From contig NZ_BCXG01000011.1 of assembly GCF_001894985.1 (NCBI RefSeq), positions 62,001-126,000 of the forward strand: 64,000 bases of DNA, written 5' to 3'. Position numbers and translations under genes: made by a program. Of this stretch, positions 10,188-25,100 are shown piece by piece. The stretch is from Rhodococcus tukisamuensis NBRC 100609 (GTDB taxonomy: Bacteria; Actinomycetota; Actinomycetes; Mycobacteriales; Mycobacteriaceae). Position 1 is the stretch's first letter. Every line of letters begins with the position of its first letter. The notes below the pieces were generated by a model. The model worked only from the letters and a program-made list of their open reading frames with translations. It did no database searches and was not told where the DNA came from.

Positions 10188-13100
10188 TTCGGACGTGCGC
10201 GCACCGCCGTGCCCGATCCGGGCGGCCAACGATGCGACCGTGGGCGCCTCGAACAGGTCGCGCACCCCGCAGCCGGTGCCCAGCGACGCCCGCAGTCGCG
10301 CCATCACCCTGGTGGCGCTCAGGGAATTGCCGCCGAGGTCGAAGAACCCGGCGTCGACACCGACCCGAGCGAGGCCCAGCACCTCCGCGAAGACGTCTGC
10401 CACGGCCTCCTCGACCGGACCGCTCGGCGGCCGGTACTGCCCTGTCCGGGAAAGGAGGTCGGGTTTCGGCAGTGCCGTGCGGTCCAGCTTGCCGACCGCC
10501 GTCAGGGGAATGTGGTCGAGCACCGTGATCGAGGCGGGCACCATTTGCGACGGCAACCGGTCCGCCAGTCGTCGGGCGAGTTCGGCGGTGTCGAGGGACC
10601 GGCCCGACGTCGGTACCACGTAGGACGCCAGCAGGGTGTCGCCCGCCGCGCCGCGGTCCGCGAGTGTGGCGGCAAACCCGACGTTCGGCTCCGACATGAG
10701 CGTGGCGTCGATCTCGCCGAGTTCGACGCGGAACCCGCGAACCTTCACCTGGAAGTCGCTGCGGCCCACGTACTCGACGCTCCCCTCCGCCGTCCACCGC
10801 ACGATGTCGCCGGTGCGGTACATCCTCGTCCCGGGGCTGGAGGGATCGGCCACGAACCGTTCGGCGGTCAGTGCCGGCCTGCGGTGGTAGCCGCGGGCCA
10901 GGCCCACCCCGGCGAGGTACAACTCGCCCGGAACCCCCACGGGGACCGGCTGAAGTCTGGTGTCGAGCACCAGTTCCCGCACACCGCGGATGGGCCGGCC
11001 GACCGTGATCGGCGCGCCCGCGACCATCGGTTCGCTGATGTTGGAAATCACCGTCGTCTCGGTCGGCCCGTAGGCGTTGTACAACCGGCGCTCCCCTGCA
11101 CCGGGCGCGGCCCAGCGGGCCACGAGTTCGGGTGGGCACGCCTCACCGCCGAACACCACCTCCGAGAGATGTTCGAGCCCAACAGGATCGACCGATGCCA
11201 GCGCCGCGGTGGTGATGAAGGCGTGGGTGACCTCCCGGTCGGCCAGCAGCCGCGCGAGGTCCTCGCCGCCGAACACGGTGGGCGGCGCGATCACCATCGT
11301 CGCGCCGGCGCCGAAGGCCTGCAGGTACTCGAACACCGACCCGTCGAAACTCGGCGTGGAGAAGTGCAGGGTGCGAGACCGCCGAGTGGCCCCGAATCGT
11401 TCGAGTTGGTCCCGGGCGAAGTTGTCGAGTCCGCGGTGGGTCACCACCACACCCTTGGGCCGGCCCGTCGAACCCGAGGTGTAGACGACGTACGCTGCGG
11501 TATCCAGCAGGACCGGACCGGTTCGATCGGCATCGGTCACCGGCCCGGCGGAATGCCGAGCGCATTCGCTCACGAAGTCGGGATCGTCGAGGACCAGCCA
11601 ACGTGCGGCATCCGGTAGCCGGTCCCGGTGCTCGGCCGTGGTCACGCCGATTCTCGCCCCGGAGTCGAGGAGCATGTGGACGACCCGCTCGTCGGGGTAG
11701 TTCGGGTCGATCGGGACGAAGGCCGCCCCCGTCTTGGCCACCGCCCACACCGCGCGCACCGAGTCGACGGACCGCGGTATCCCGATGGCGACGAAGGTCT
11801 CCGGGCCCACACCACGCGCGAGGAGTGCGCGGGCAAGACCATTCGACCGCTCGTCCAGGTCGCCGTAGCTCACGTCCTCGTCGAGGTAGGACAGCGCGGT
11901 CGCGTCCGGGTCGAGCGCCGCCGCCTCGACGAGTATCTGCGGCAGGGTGCGGGTCGACCCGCCGGGACCGCCGCGGACCGGAACGAGGTCGGCGCGTTCT
12001 CGGTCCGTCAGCAGCGACAGCGCGGCCAGCGGCCGGTCCGGGCGGGCACAGGCGTCGAGCACCCGCAGCACGCGCCCGGCGATGCCGTCGACGGTGTCGA
12101 CGTCGAAGATGTCGGGCAGGTACTCGAATTTCAGACGCAGTCGAGAGTCGACGGACGCTACCAGACTGAGCGGGTAGTGGGCGGCGTCGCGCGCCTGCAC
12201 CCCGTCGACACGCATCCCGGCGATGTCGGTGTCGGTCGACAGCCCTTCGCGGTCAACGGGATACGACTCGAACACGGTCAACGTGTCGAATCCGACCTCC
12301 GGCCCCGCGGAGCTCGAGATCTCGGCCAGGCCGGTGTAGTGGTGATCCAACAACGCGGTCTGCTCGGTCTGCACGCGTTCGAGCAGGGCGCCCACCGTCT
12401 CGCCGGGGCGCAGCCTGATCCGGACGGGCAGGGTGTTGATGAACAGTCCGATCATCGTCTCGATGCCGGCCAGCTCGGGCGGACGTCCCGAGACGATGGC
12501 ACCGAACACCACGTCGTCGCGACCGGTCAACGCGGCGAGCACGATCCCCCACGACACCTGCACGAGGGTGTTTACGGTCAGTCCGCGAGACCGTGCGAGC
12601 ACGCGCAGGCGGGTGGTGCGCTCCTCGTCCAGGTCGAACACCCACTCCTGGGTGATCGTGGACAGCCGCCGGCCTCGGTCCGCCGGGGTGAGCAACGTCG
12701 GACCCTCCACCCCGGCGAGGGCCAGAGCCCACGCCTGCGTGGCAGCGCCGTCATCGCGGTTCCTCAGCCACGCCAGGTAGTCGCGGTACCCGCGCACCCT
12801 TGGCAGCGCAGACGGGTCGGCGTCGGTGGCGTAGAGCGTCAGCAACTCCTTGACCAGCAGTGGCATCGACCAGCCGTCGAGCACGATGTGATGGTTGGTC
12901 GACACCAGCCGGTACCGGTTCGGCGCGGTCGCGATCAGCATGAACCGGATCAGCGGGGCGCTCGCCATGTCGAACGGGCGGACCCGGTCCTGCGCCAGCA
13001 GGCGCTGGAACTCCGACTCCGCCGCACTGTCGTCGAGGGCGGTCAGGTCGAGCTCGGTCCAGGGCGCCCGCACCCGTTGCCGGACAACTTGAACCGCGTT

Positions 13101-16100
13101 GCCGCCGGGGTCGCGTAGGAAGGCGACCCGCAGGTTCGCGTGCCGGTCCAGCAGGGCGTCGGCGGCGCGCCGCAGGCGAGGCGGGTCCACCACGCCGACG
13201 AGGTCGAGGCTCACCTGCACCAGGTAGGCGTCGACGGACTCGTCGGCCAGCTCGGCGTGAAAGAGCATGCCGGCCTGCAGGGGCGAGAGCGGCCACACAT
13301 CGGTCAGGTCGCGGCAGCGGCTCTCCAGTGCCTCGAGCGCATCCTGGCGAAGGTCGACGAGATCGAAGTCCGACGGCGTGAACCCGCCGCCGCCCGACTC
13401 GGCGTGGGCGCCGAGCCCGGCGAGCGCCTGCATCCACAGCTGCGCGAGCTCCTCCACGTCTTCCCGTTGCAGGACACCCGGCGGGTACGTCCACGTGGAT
13501 TTCAGCCGGGACCCGTCATCGGTGTCGACGGTCAGCGCGTTGACGTCGACGACGGCCGCGACGGGCATCGCGGCCTTCGATGCCCCGCGCAGTCCGGGTT
13601 CCTCGATCGGCGACCACCCCTCCTCGGACGCGGCGGCATTCCGGGCCAGCCTGCCGAGGTAGTTGAAGCTGACCTGGGGCAGCAGCCGCTGCGAAAGCGC
13701 CTGGGCGCTTCCGCTGTTCAGGTACCGGAGCAGCCCGAAACCGATGCCGTGGTCGGGAACGGCGAGAAGCTGCTCCTTGACCGCCTTCATCGCGTCCCCC
13801 GCTGACGGTCCCCCGGCGAACGCGTCGTCGAGGTCCACACCGCTCAGCTCGAGTCGAACCGGGAAGATGGTGGTGAACCATCCGACGGTCCGGGCGAGAT
13901 CCGCCCCCGGGGCCACCTGTTCTTCGCGGCCGTGCCCCTCGAGACTCACCAGCGCCTCGGCGAGGTCGACCCCGCGGCGCCGCCGCCACCGGATCAGGGC
14001 CATGGCCAGCGCCGTCAACAGCCCGTCCCCCACGCCCGCGTGGAATGCCCGCGGCACGGTCGTCAGAATCGTCTCGGTCAGCGCGGCGGGAACTCGCACC
14101 TCGACGTCCGCCGCGGTGGCAGCGGTGTCCGACGCCGCCACCGGGCGCGACCCCAGTGCCGGATCCGGCGTGTCCAGCATCCGTTGCCACAGTTCGATTT
14201 CGGCGGAGCGCTGGGATTCGCGTGCGGCGTCGGTGAGGGCGTACGCCCACCGGCGCATCGAGGTCCCCGGCGGCTCCAGCGTCGGCGGCGTGCCGGCCCG
14301 CAGTTGTGCGTACGCCGTGGCGAGGTCCGGCATCAGGATCCGCCAGGACACACCGTCGATCGCCAGATGATGAACGGTGATCAGCAGCCGGCCCGGACCG
14401 TCGCCCGCGTCGAGCCACACCGCCTGCATCATCACGCCCGACTCCGGGTCGAGACGGTCGAGCGCGGCGTCGAGTTCGGCGCCGACATCGTCCGTCCGGG
14501 CGCGGCGGAGCACCGTGGCCGCCCGCACCGACCCTTCGGCTCGCGCCTCCATCGACCAGCCCCAATCGGCACCGGCGGTGCGCCGCAGCCGCGCCCGGAG
14601 TAGGTCGTGCCGGTCCAGCACGGCCTGCACCGCCCGCGCCAGGGTGGCTTCCTCCAACGCCGCGGGAACGGCGAACAGTGCGGACTGCGCATAGCGGCGG
14701 AAGTCCCCACCGCGGCCGAGCATCCACGTCGCGATCGGTGTCAGCGGTATCTCCCCGACGCCGCCGCCGGGCAGTTCGTCGAGGACGATGCTCTCCTCAC
14801 CCGACTCGGCCACCTCGGCCAGTCCCGCAACGGTCTTGCGCTCGAACACGTCGCGGGGCGAGATCAGGATCCCGGCCGCCTTCGCACGGGTGACCAACTG
14901 GATGGACATGATCGAATCGCCACCGATGGCGAAGAACGAGTCGTCGACGCCGACCGAGTCGAGGCCGAGGACCTCCGCGACCAGGTCGGCGAGGATACGT
15001 TCCCGCTCGCCGACCGGGCTGCGGCCCGCGGTCGCCCGCTGCCCGAAGTCCGGGTCGGGCAGCGCTTTCCGGTCGAGTTTGCCGTTCACCGTCAGCGGCA
15101 TCGTGTCGAGAACCATCACCGCGGCCGGAACCATGTGCGGCGCCAGCCGCTGCGCGACCGCATCAATGAGCACGGTGGGGTCGGTCGCGACGCCGGTCTG
15201 CGGTACCACGTACCCCACCAGTCGATCCCCCAGCACCGGATCCGCACGCACCGTCACCGCCGCCTGCGCCACCCCCTCGCACGCGAGCAGGGCCGCCTCC
15301 ACCTCCCCCACTTCGATTCGGTATCCCTTCACCTGCACCTGGAGGTCGTTGCGGCCGAGGTACTCCAGCTGTCCGTTCCCGTTCCACCGGCCCAGGTCCC
15401 CGGTCCGGTACATCCGCGAGCCTGGGGTGAGGGGGTCCGCGACGAATCGCGTGGACGTGAGGCCGGGCCGCCCCAGGTACCCGCGCGAGAGCTGCGCCCC
15501 GGAGACGTACATCTCCCCGACCACGCCGGGCGGCACCGGATGCAGTCGTCCGTCCAGCACGTGGACCCGCAGTCCGGGCAGCCCCCGGCCGATCACCGAT
15601 GCGGACTCCGCGCTGCCACGGTCCGGGTCGATCGGCAGATGGCTGACATGCACCGTCGTCTCCGTGATGCCGTACATGTTGACCAGCGCCGGCGCCGAGT
15701 AGCCCCGGCGCGCGTGCCAGCGTGCCAGCTGCCCGAAGTCGAGAGCCTCCCCGCCGAGGATCACGCAGCGCAGGCACAGTCCGGGACCGTCGGCGAGACG
15801 ATCCGCCTCCGCCAACTGGTAGAAGGCGGTGGGGGTCTGATTGACGACCGTGACGTGTTCGTCACGCAGGAGCTCGAGGAACCTCTCGGGCGTGCGCGCG
15901 GTGAAGTAGTCCACCAGCACCAGCCGGCCGCCGTGTGCGAGCGCGCCCCACATCTCCCACACCGAGAAGTCGAAGGCGGCGGAATGAAACATCGTCCACA
16001 CGTCGGCCGGCCCGAACCCGAACAGCGACTGCGTGTTCGCCAGCAACGCGACCACGTTGCGATGCGTGACCGCCACGCCCTTCGGCCGCCCGGTCGAACC

Positions 16101-19100
16101 GGAGGTGTAGATGACGTACGCCACCGAGTCCGGCCGCAGCGGACGCGTCCGGTCCGCGTCGGTCACGGGCAGAGGCGAGAAGCGCCGCAGCGCAGTCAAG
16201 GTCTCCGGATCGTCCACGACCACCACCGGGACCTCACCGATGCCGACCGCCTGAGCGTCCGCGGTCGTGGTGAGCACACACCTCGGCCGGGCATCGCCGA
16301 ACAGGTAGGTCAGCCGCTCCGCCGGTGAGCCCACGTCCACCGGGAGGTAACCGGCACCCGACTTCACCACCGCCAGCAGCGCCACCACCAAGTCGATCGA
16401 CCGAGTCATGCCCACGGCCACCAGCGTTTCCGGGCCCACCCCCTGTGCCACCAGCAGTCTCGCGAGCCGGTTCGCCCTCCGGTCGAGTTCCCGGTAGGTC
16501 TCTGATGCACCATCGCAGCGCACCGCGACGGCGTCGCCGGCCGATGCCACCGACCGGTCGAACAGGTCCGCCAACGACTCCGCGGCGACGTCGGTTCCGG
16601 GTCGGTGGGCCGAGCGAAGCAGGAACTCGCGTTCGTCCGCACGCAGGACGTCGATGTCGCCCACGGGCACGGTCGGGTCCGCGGCCACGGCCTCGACCAC
16701 CCGCGTGAAGCGCTCCGCGAAGGCCTCGACCGACCGCCGGTCGAACACATCTGTGGCGTAACGGAAGCCGGCACCGATCCCCGCCGGCGCCCCGTCCTCG
16801 TCGACCCGCTCCGCGAGGCTCAGCTGCAGGTCGAACTTCGCCACCGCCAGGTCGACATCGAGCGACCGGGCGGTCAGCCCTGCCAGTTCGAGGCGCGTAC
16901 GGGTGGCGTTCTGGAATTCGAGCATCACCTGGAACAGCGGGGTGTGCGCGGTGGACCGGTCAGGTGCGAGTTCGTCCACCAGCCGCTCGAAGGGCATTTG
17001 CGAGTGCTCGAACGCACCGAGGTCCGCCGACCGCACCTCGGAGAGCAGGCCGGCGAACGACGATCCCGCCGCCACCGGGGTGCGCAGCACCAGCGTGTTG
17101 ACGAACATCCCCACCATGTCGTCGAGTTCGGCGTGGCCGCGGCCCGCGATCGGCGTCCCCACCACCACGTCGTCCGATCCCGACAACCTGGCCAGCAGCA
17201 CCGCAAACGCCGCGTGCACCACCATGAACACCGTCGAATGACTCTGGCGTGCAAGGTCGGTCAGTGCATGATGCACGGATGGTGAGATCTCGAACGCGAC
17301 AACCTCGCCGTCGAAGGACCGCTGCACCGGCCGCGGCCGGTCCAACGGCAGCGCCAGCACCGCGGGGACGCCCGACAGCGTCCGGGTCCAGTAGTCCAGC
17401 TGACCGGACATCACCGAATCGGGCTGCACCCGTGTGTTCAGAAGCTCGGTGCCCAGTGCCTCCCGCTGCCAGAGGCTGTAGTCGGCGTACTGCACGGGGA
17501 GCGGCGCCCAGTCGGGCGCCCGCTGCTGGGTTCGCGCCGTGTAGGCCACCATCACGTCCCGTGCCAGCGGTGTCATCGAGAAGCCGTCGGCCGCGATGTG
17601 GTGCACGACGATGGCCAGGACGTGCCGATCATGGTCGAGCCTGAGCAACCTGACCCGGATCGGAAGCTCGTCGGTGACGTCGAATCCCGTTCCGAAGAAA
17701 TCGGTGAGCGTGTCTCGAAGTTCGTGTTCCGCAACGGGTACCGGGCGTAGCTCGGGGCCGCCGACGGCCGGGTCGAGGATCACCTGTCGGGGTCCGGCGG
17801 CGGAGCCGGGAAACACGGTTCGCAGCGCCTCGTGCCGCTCCGCGACGTCACCGAGCGCCGCTTGCAACGCCTCGACGTCCACCGCCCCGTCCAACTGCAG
17901 GGCAACCGGGACGTTGTACGCCGGCGAGGAGGTGTCGAACTGGTTGACGAACCACATGCGCTGCTGCGCGAGCGAGAGTGGAATCCAATCGGGCCGCGAC
18001 CTTGAAATGAGGGGCCCGGCGGTGAGCACCGGCGCGGTGGAACTCGTCGTCGTGGTCGACTCGATCGCGGCGGCCAGGTCGGACACCACCGGCGCGTCGA
18101 AGAACGCGGCCACACCCAGATTCGTGTCGAGTGCACTGTTGATGCGTGCCACCGCCCGGGCGGCGCTGAGCGAGTCGCCGCCCAGCTCGAAGAAGCTGTC
18201 GTCCGCACCGACGCGTTCGGCGCCAGTGACGCCGGCGAAGGCCCTGGCGACCGCCTGCTCGGCGGGCGTGGACGGGGCGCGGTACGCGGTGGCGGTGAAT
18301 TCCGTTTCAGGCAGGGCCTTTCGGTCGAGCTTCCCGCTCACCGTCACCGGCAACCCAGCAAGCACCGTGACCACCGCAGGCACCATGTACCCCGGCAACC
18401 GAGCCGCCACCGACTCGAGAACCGCCCGCACCTCCAACCGCACCCCCGCCGCCGGCACCACATACCCCGCGAGATGGTCACCGCGCGACCCGTCACCGCG
18501 CAGCACCACCACCGCCTGCGCCACCCCCGGATGACGCAACAACGCCGCCTCGATCTCCCCCAACTCGATCCGCTGCCCCCGCAACTTCACCTGAAAATCC
18601 GTACGCCCCAGATACTCCAGCTCCCCACCCGGCAACCACCGAACCAGATCACCGGTCCGATACAACCGCGTCCCTCCCCCGAACGGGTTCGCCACAAACC
18701 GATCCGCCGTCAGATCAGACCGGCCGACATACCCCCGCGCCAACTGCACACCGCCCAGGTACAACTCACCCGCCACACCCACCGGCACCGGACACAAGCG
18801 GCCGTCCAACACGAACACCTGCGTGTTCCACACCGGCCCACCGATCGGCACACCCACCACATCCGCCGCGGTCACCTCGTGGAACGTCACGTCCACCGCG
18901 GCCTCCGTCGGCCCGTACAGGTTGTGCAACCGCACCGCCGGCAGGATCTCCCGCAACCGAGCCGCAGTCTCCGCCGGCAACGCCTCACCCGACGCGAACA
19001 CCCGCCGCAACGTCGCGCATTCCACCGCCGACGGCTCCGCCACGAACACCGCCAGCATCGACGGCACGAAGTGCATCGTCGTCACCGACTGCTCGACAAC

Positions 19101-22100
19101 CACCTGCGCCAGATACGCCGGATCGCGGTGCCCGTCCGGCACCGCAACCACCAGACGCGCACCCACCTGCAACGGCCAGAACAACTCCCACACCGACACG
19201 TCGAACGTCACCGGAGTCTTCTGCAACACCACATCGACCGAGTCCAACGGATGCCGATCCTGCATCCACAACAGCCGATTCACGACCGCCGCATGCGTCA
19301 CCGCGACACCCTTCGGCATCCCCGTCGACCCCGACGTGAAGATCACGTACGCCGTGTTCGACGGCACCAGCGGAGCACGCCGCTCGGCGTCCACGATCGG
19401 CCCGTCGGACACGTCCGAGAGGTCCAGCGCGTCGACCAGCAGCACCGGCCGCGCTCCGCCGCCGCCGAACTCGTCCCGCGCGGTACTCAGCACGCACACC
19501 GGCGCGGCGGTCTCGAGCACGTGCCCGACCCGCTCCACCGGCTCGTCCAAGTCCACCGGCACGTACGCGCCGCCGGCGGCCTGCACCGCGTAGATGCCGA
19601 CCAGCAGGTCCGGCGACCGGCGCATCGCCAGCGCCACCAACGACTCCGGACCCACACCCATCGAGATCAGCTGCCGCGCCAGCCGGTTCACCCGCGAGGA
19701 GAACTCGCCGTAGGTCAGCGACTCACCCTCGAACGACACCGCCACCGCGTCCGGAGTCCGCCCCACCTGCACCTCGAACAACCCCGGCAGGGTCGCGGCC
19801 GGCACCGCACGCTCCGTCGCGTTCCACCGCTCGACCACCAACTCCCGCTCACCAGGCACGAAGTAGTCGACCGCACCGACCGGGGTGTCCGGATCCTCGA
19901 CCACACCCCGCAGAACCCGGACAAACCGCTCCGTGAATCCTTCCGCCGTTGCCCGGTCGAATGCTCCTGGCTGATAGCGCAGACTCAGCCGCAGCGTCGG
20001 TTCCAGGATCGACAGCAGGGTGACGGGGTAGTGCGTGGCGTCACGGGCCTCGAAGTCCGTCACCCGCAAGCCCGCGATGTCGGTGTCTTCGCCGAGACCC
20101 GACGTGTCGACCGGATACGACTCGAACACCGACAGCGTGTCGAACAGGTTACCCAGGCCCACCCGCGACTGGATGTCACCAAGCCCGAGGTGATGATGGT
20201 CGAGCAGGGACGCCTGCTCCGCCTGCACCCGGGTGAGCAACTCCGCGACAACCTCGTCCGGGTCCACCCGCACGCGCACCGGCACCGTGTTGATGAAAAG
20301 CCCCAACATGTTCTCCACACCGGACAGCTGCGGCGGACGGCCGGAGACGGTGGCGCCGAAGACGACGTCGTCACGGGAGAGCAACCGGGACAACAGCATC
20401 CCCCACGCCACCTGAACCACAGTGTTGACGGTGATCCCCCCGCGACGGACCACCGCGGCGAGCGCGTCGAGCACCTCGGCGGGCAGCTCGATGTCGATCT
20501 CCTCGGGCATGCCGTTGGACCCCGCGGACGTCTGCGGCGCCAGCAGCGTCGGCTCCGCGAGGCCGTCGAGCGCACTGCCCCAGGCGCGGGCCGCCTCGTC
20601 GTGGTTCCGCGTCGCCAGCCAGCCCAGGTAGGTGCGGTACCCGGTCTCCGCCAGACCGACCGGGGTACCGCCGGCGACGTAGCGTTCCAGGAGTTCTCGG
20701 ACCAGCACCGGCATCGACCAGCCGTCCAGGACGATGTGGTGATTGGTCAGCGCCAGTACCCATCGCCGCGGTGCGGTACGGAAGAGCGTCAGCCGCAGCA
20801 GCGGAGGTACGGCGAGGTCGAACGGGGCGCCGCGGTCCTCGTCGAGTGCTCGTTCGAGGTCTGACTCGGTGGCGGACCCGCGGCCGGTGAGATCCACCTC
20901 CCGCCACGGCACCACCACCTCGTCGACGACCAGCTGAGCGGGCACCCCGTCGGCGTCGTAGACGAACGCGGTCCGCAGGTTCGGGTGACGGGCGACCAGG
21001 CCGGCCGCGGCGGCCCGCAGGCGCCCGGGATCTACCGTCCCCTCGAGGCCGATGCACAGTTGCGCGGTGTACACGTCCACCGAGCTGGCGACCAACGATG
21101 CATGGAACAGCAAACCCTCCTGCAGCGGCGACAGCGACCAGATGTCCCGCAGCGCCGGGAAATTCGTCTCCCACCGCTCGATCTGCCCCTGGCTCACCGA
21201 CACCAGCGGCACATCGGACGGTGTCAGCCCGCCCGCACCGGGCCGACGTGCGCGGGTGGCGAGTCCGCCCAGGGCCCGGCGCCACAGCTCGGCGAACGCC
21301 GCGACGTCGGCCTCGGGCAGCACCCCACGCGGGAACGCGAACACCGCCGTCAGACGAGGGCCCTCGGCGCTGTCGTCGACGAAGGCGTTGATGTCGACAA
21401 CGGACGCGACCGGCAGGTCGGGATCCTGGGAGCCACGGAGCTGACCGGTGCCCGCAACGGGCCGCCAGTCTCCCGCGTCGCCGGTGGTGCTTACGCGCCC
21501 GAGATAGTTGAAACTGACTTGTGGAGAACGGAATCGTCCGAGGGACTCCGCCACCTCGCTGTCGAGGAAGCGGAGCATTCCGAAGCCGATCCCGTGGTCC
21601 GGTATCGCGAGCAGCTGTTCCTTGACGGCCTTGACCGCCCGGCCCGCCTCCGGGCCGCCGGTCATGGCGTCGTCGACGTCGATCCCGGTGAGGTCCAGAC
21701 TCGCCGGATACACGGTGGTGAACCAGCCGACGGTGCGGGACAGGTCGGCACCGGCGACGACGTGTTCCTCGCGGCCGTGCCCCTCGAGGTTGATCAGGGC
21801 CTGAGGCAGGTCCACGCCGTGTTCCCGGCGCCAGGTGATCAGTGCCAGCGCCAGCGCGGCAAGCAGCCCGTCTCCCACACCGCCGTGAAAGGCGTGCGGC
21901 AGCGCGGTGAGCAGTGCTTCCGTCACGCTCGACGGCACGTCGACGGTGAGGGAGCTGACGGTCGCGTCGACGTCGCGCGCGGGATCGAGTGGGCGTGAAC
22001 CGATCAGCGGATCCGGTCCCTCGAGGATCCGCTCCCACAGTTCGAGTTCGTGCGTCCGTTTGGCCGCGGCGTCGCGTAAACCGTGCGACCACCGCCGCAT

Positions 22101-25100
22101 CGAGGTTCCGACCGCGGGCAGGGTGGGAGTCAGGCCGGCCTGGAGTTGGCTGCAGGCCGACGCCAGATCCGCGACGAGAATGCGCCACGAGACAGCGTCC
22201 ACCACGAGGTGATGTGCCACCACGAGCAGGCGCCCCGCCTGGTTCGGGACGTCGAACCAGACCACCCGCAGCACGGCCGCGGCGGTCGGATCCAGGCGGT
22301 CGGCCGCGGCGTCGAGTTCCGCGGCCGTGAGGGTGGTGAAGCCGTCGCCGTCCACCGTCTCGACCGGCACCCGACGGACCAGCTCTTCCGCCGCCGCCGC
22401 GCCTGCCGGCAGCACTTCCATGCCTTCGACAACCAGTCGTGCGCGGAGCATGTCGTGCCGGCCGAGGACCGCCGCGACGGCTCGAACGAGCACCTCGCGG
22501 GTGAGACCGGCGGGCGACGCCAACAGCAATGCCTGCGCGAACCTGTCGAGTCGCCCACCACTGCGCCCGAGCATCCACCGCGCGACCGGCGTCAGCGGCA
22601 CCTCGCCGACCCCACCGCCCGGCAACTCGTCGAGCACCACTGCGTCGAGACGGTCGAATCGTGCCGACTCGGCAAGGCCGGCGACGGTTCTTCGTTCGAA
22701 CACGTCTCGGGGAGAGAGGATCACACCGGCAGCCTTGGCGCGGGCCACCAACTGGATCGACATGATGCTGTCGCCGCCGAGGGCGAAGAACGAGTCGTCC
22801 ACCCCCACCGAGTCCAGTCCGAGCACCTCCCGGAACAGTCCGGCGAGCAGGTCCTCCGTCTCGGACCTCGGCGGTCGACTCGCGGGCGCCGAGAAGTCGG
22901 GCGCCGGAAGCGCTGCGCGGTCCAGCTTTCCGTGAACGGTCAGGGGCAGTGATTCGAGTGCCACCAGCGCCGCCGGCACCATGTACGACGCCAACCGGCC
23001 TCTGACGAAGTCGAGGACGGCTCTCGAATCGAGCGTCACACCTGGTTCGGGCACCAGGTAGCCGATCAGTCGATCGCCGCCGCCATCGACGTTCCACACC
23101 ACGGTGACGGCCTGGGCCACGTCGTGATGGGCGAGCAGAGCGGACTCGACCTCGCCGAGTTCGATTCGGAAGCCGCGGATCTTCACCTGGGAGTCGGTGC
23201 GCCCGAGGTACTCCAACTGCCCGTCGGACGTCCAGCGCACCCGGTCGCCGGTGCGATACATCCGACTGCCCGGCGGGCCGAAGGGACCGGCGACGAATCG
23301 CCGCGCGGTCAGCGGGAACCGTCGGTGGTAGCCGCGCGCGAGGGCGGGGCCGGCGAGGTACAGCTCCCCCGTCACCCCGACGGGCACCGGCCGCAGTCGC
23401 GGGTCCAGCACGACGACCTCGAAACCGCGTATCGGTGTGCCGATCGTGACCGGCGCCGCCGGTACCAGTGCGGCACTGACACTTGCCACCACCGTCGCCT
23501 CGGTGGGCCCGTAGGCGTTGAACATTCTCCGGGCACCTTCTCGGGTACTCCACCGAGCTACCAGTTCAGGCGGACACGCCTCCCCGCCCGTCACCACACA
23601 GTCCAGATCAGGGAGACCCCCCGGATCGACCGACCCCAGCGCCGCCGGAGTCACGAAGCAGTGGGTGATCCGCTCGGATTCCAGCAGTCGCGCCAACTCG
23701 TCACCGCCGTACACGGACTGCGGCACGATCACAAGGGTGGCCGCCGCGCCGATCGCCAGCAGCAGCTCGAGAACGGCGGCGTCGAAGCTCGGTGACGCAA
23801 GATGCAGCGTCCGGGACTGCGCAGTCGTCGCGAACGTCTCCCTCTCCTGCACAACGAAGTTCGACAGGCCGCGATGCGTGGTGACCACGCCCTTGGGTCT
23901 GCCGGTCGAACCCGAGGTGTAGATCAGGTAGGCCGGGTTGTCGATCTGAAGTGACGCGGCCCGGTGGTCGTCGGTGATCGCCGCCGCCGGGTAGCTCGAG
24001 AGTCGGTCCTCGAAGTCAGGGTCGTCGAGCACCAGCCACTCCGCCGCATCGGGAAGTCCGGCACGCCGCGCGGAGGTCGTCACACCCCGCACCGCGCCGG
24101 AGTCGGTGAGCATGTACTCGATCCGGGCGGGCGGATGACTCGGATCCACCGGCAGGAAGGCGGCCCCCGACTTGGCCACCGCCCACACGGCCACAACGGA
24201 TTCGACCGACCGCGGTAGGCACAGCGCGACCACGGTTTCCGGTCCGGCACCGCACTCGATCAGCAGGCGGGCCAACTGGTTCGAGCGGCCGTCGAGGTCG
24301 CGGTAGCGCACCTCCCGCCCTTCGAAGACCAATGCCACGGCATCCGGATCGTGCGCGGCCGCGGTGGCCAACAGGTCCGGCAGGGTCCGTGCCGCCACCG
24401 GGGCGGGGCCCACCACCGGCGTCAGTGCGGCGCGCTCCCCGGCACCCAGGATCTCGATGTCTCCCACCCGGCAGGCGGGGCGGGCGACGACCGTCTCGAG
24501 GATGCGCTGCAGCCGCGTCGCGAACCCGATCGCCGTGTCCTCGTCGAAGAGGTCGGTCGCATAGCCGAGTCCCGCGGTGATGCCGGTCGGGTTGCCGGCG
24601 GAATCCACGTTCTCGGCCAGCGTCAACTGCAGGTCGAAGTTGTTGGTGTCGATCTCGAAGTCGAGGCTCCGAACCCGCAGGCCCGGCAACTCCAGCGAGG
24701 GCCGCTCGATGTCCTGGAACTCCAACATCACCTGGAAGAGCGGTGAGTACGCCGTCGACCGGTTGGGACTCAGGACCTCCACCACCCGCTCGAACGGGGC
24801 TTCCGCGTTGGTGAAGGCGCCCAGATCGGATTCCCGGACACTGCCGAGGAATTCGGTGAAGGTGGCGGCGCCGTCGACGCGGGTGCGCAGAACGAGCGTG
24901 TTGACGAACATGCCCACCAGGTCGTCGAGTTCGCGCTCGCCACGGCCGGCGGTCGGCGTCCCGACGGCGATGTCGTCCGAACCGCTCAGTCGGGCCAGCA
25001 TGATCGCCAACACGGCATGCATGGTCATGAAGACCGTGGCGTTGTGTTCTCGCGACAGCGACACCACACCGGCATGGACGTCGGGGCCGATCACGAACTC

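Noticed and set aside
18474-20864. Long plus-strand open frames opposite the NRPS (also 6303-8459 and 26022-28358)
   Set aside because: They mirror the codon bias of the NRPS on the other strand, have low-complexity His/Arg/Pro translations and no ribosome-binding sites.
20371-23553. A 1060-codon minus-strand frame overlapping the NRPS in another phase
   Set aside because: It is an Arg/Gly-rich shadow of the E3, C4 and A3 coding sequence; no domain is recognisable.
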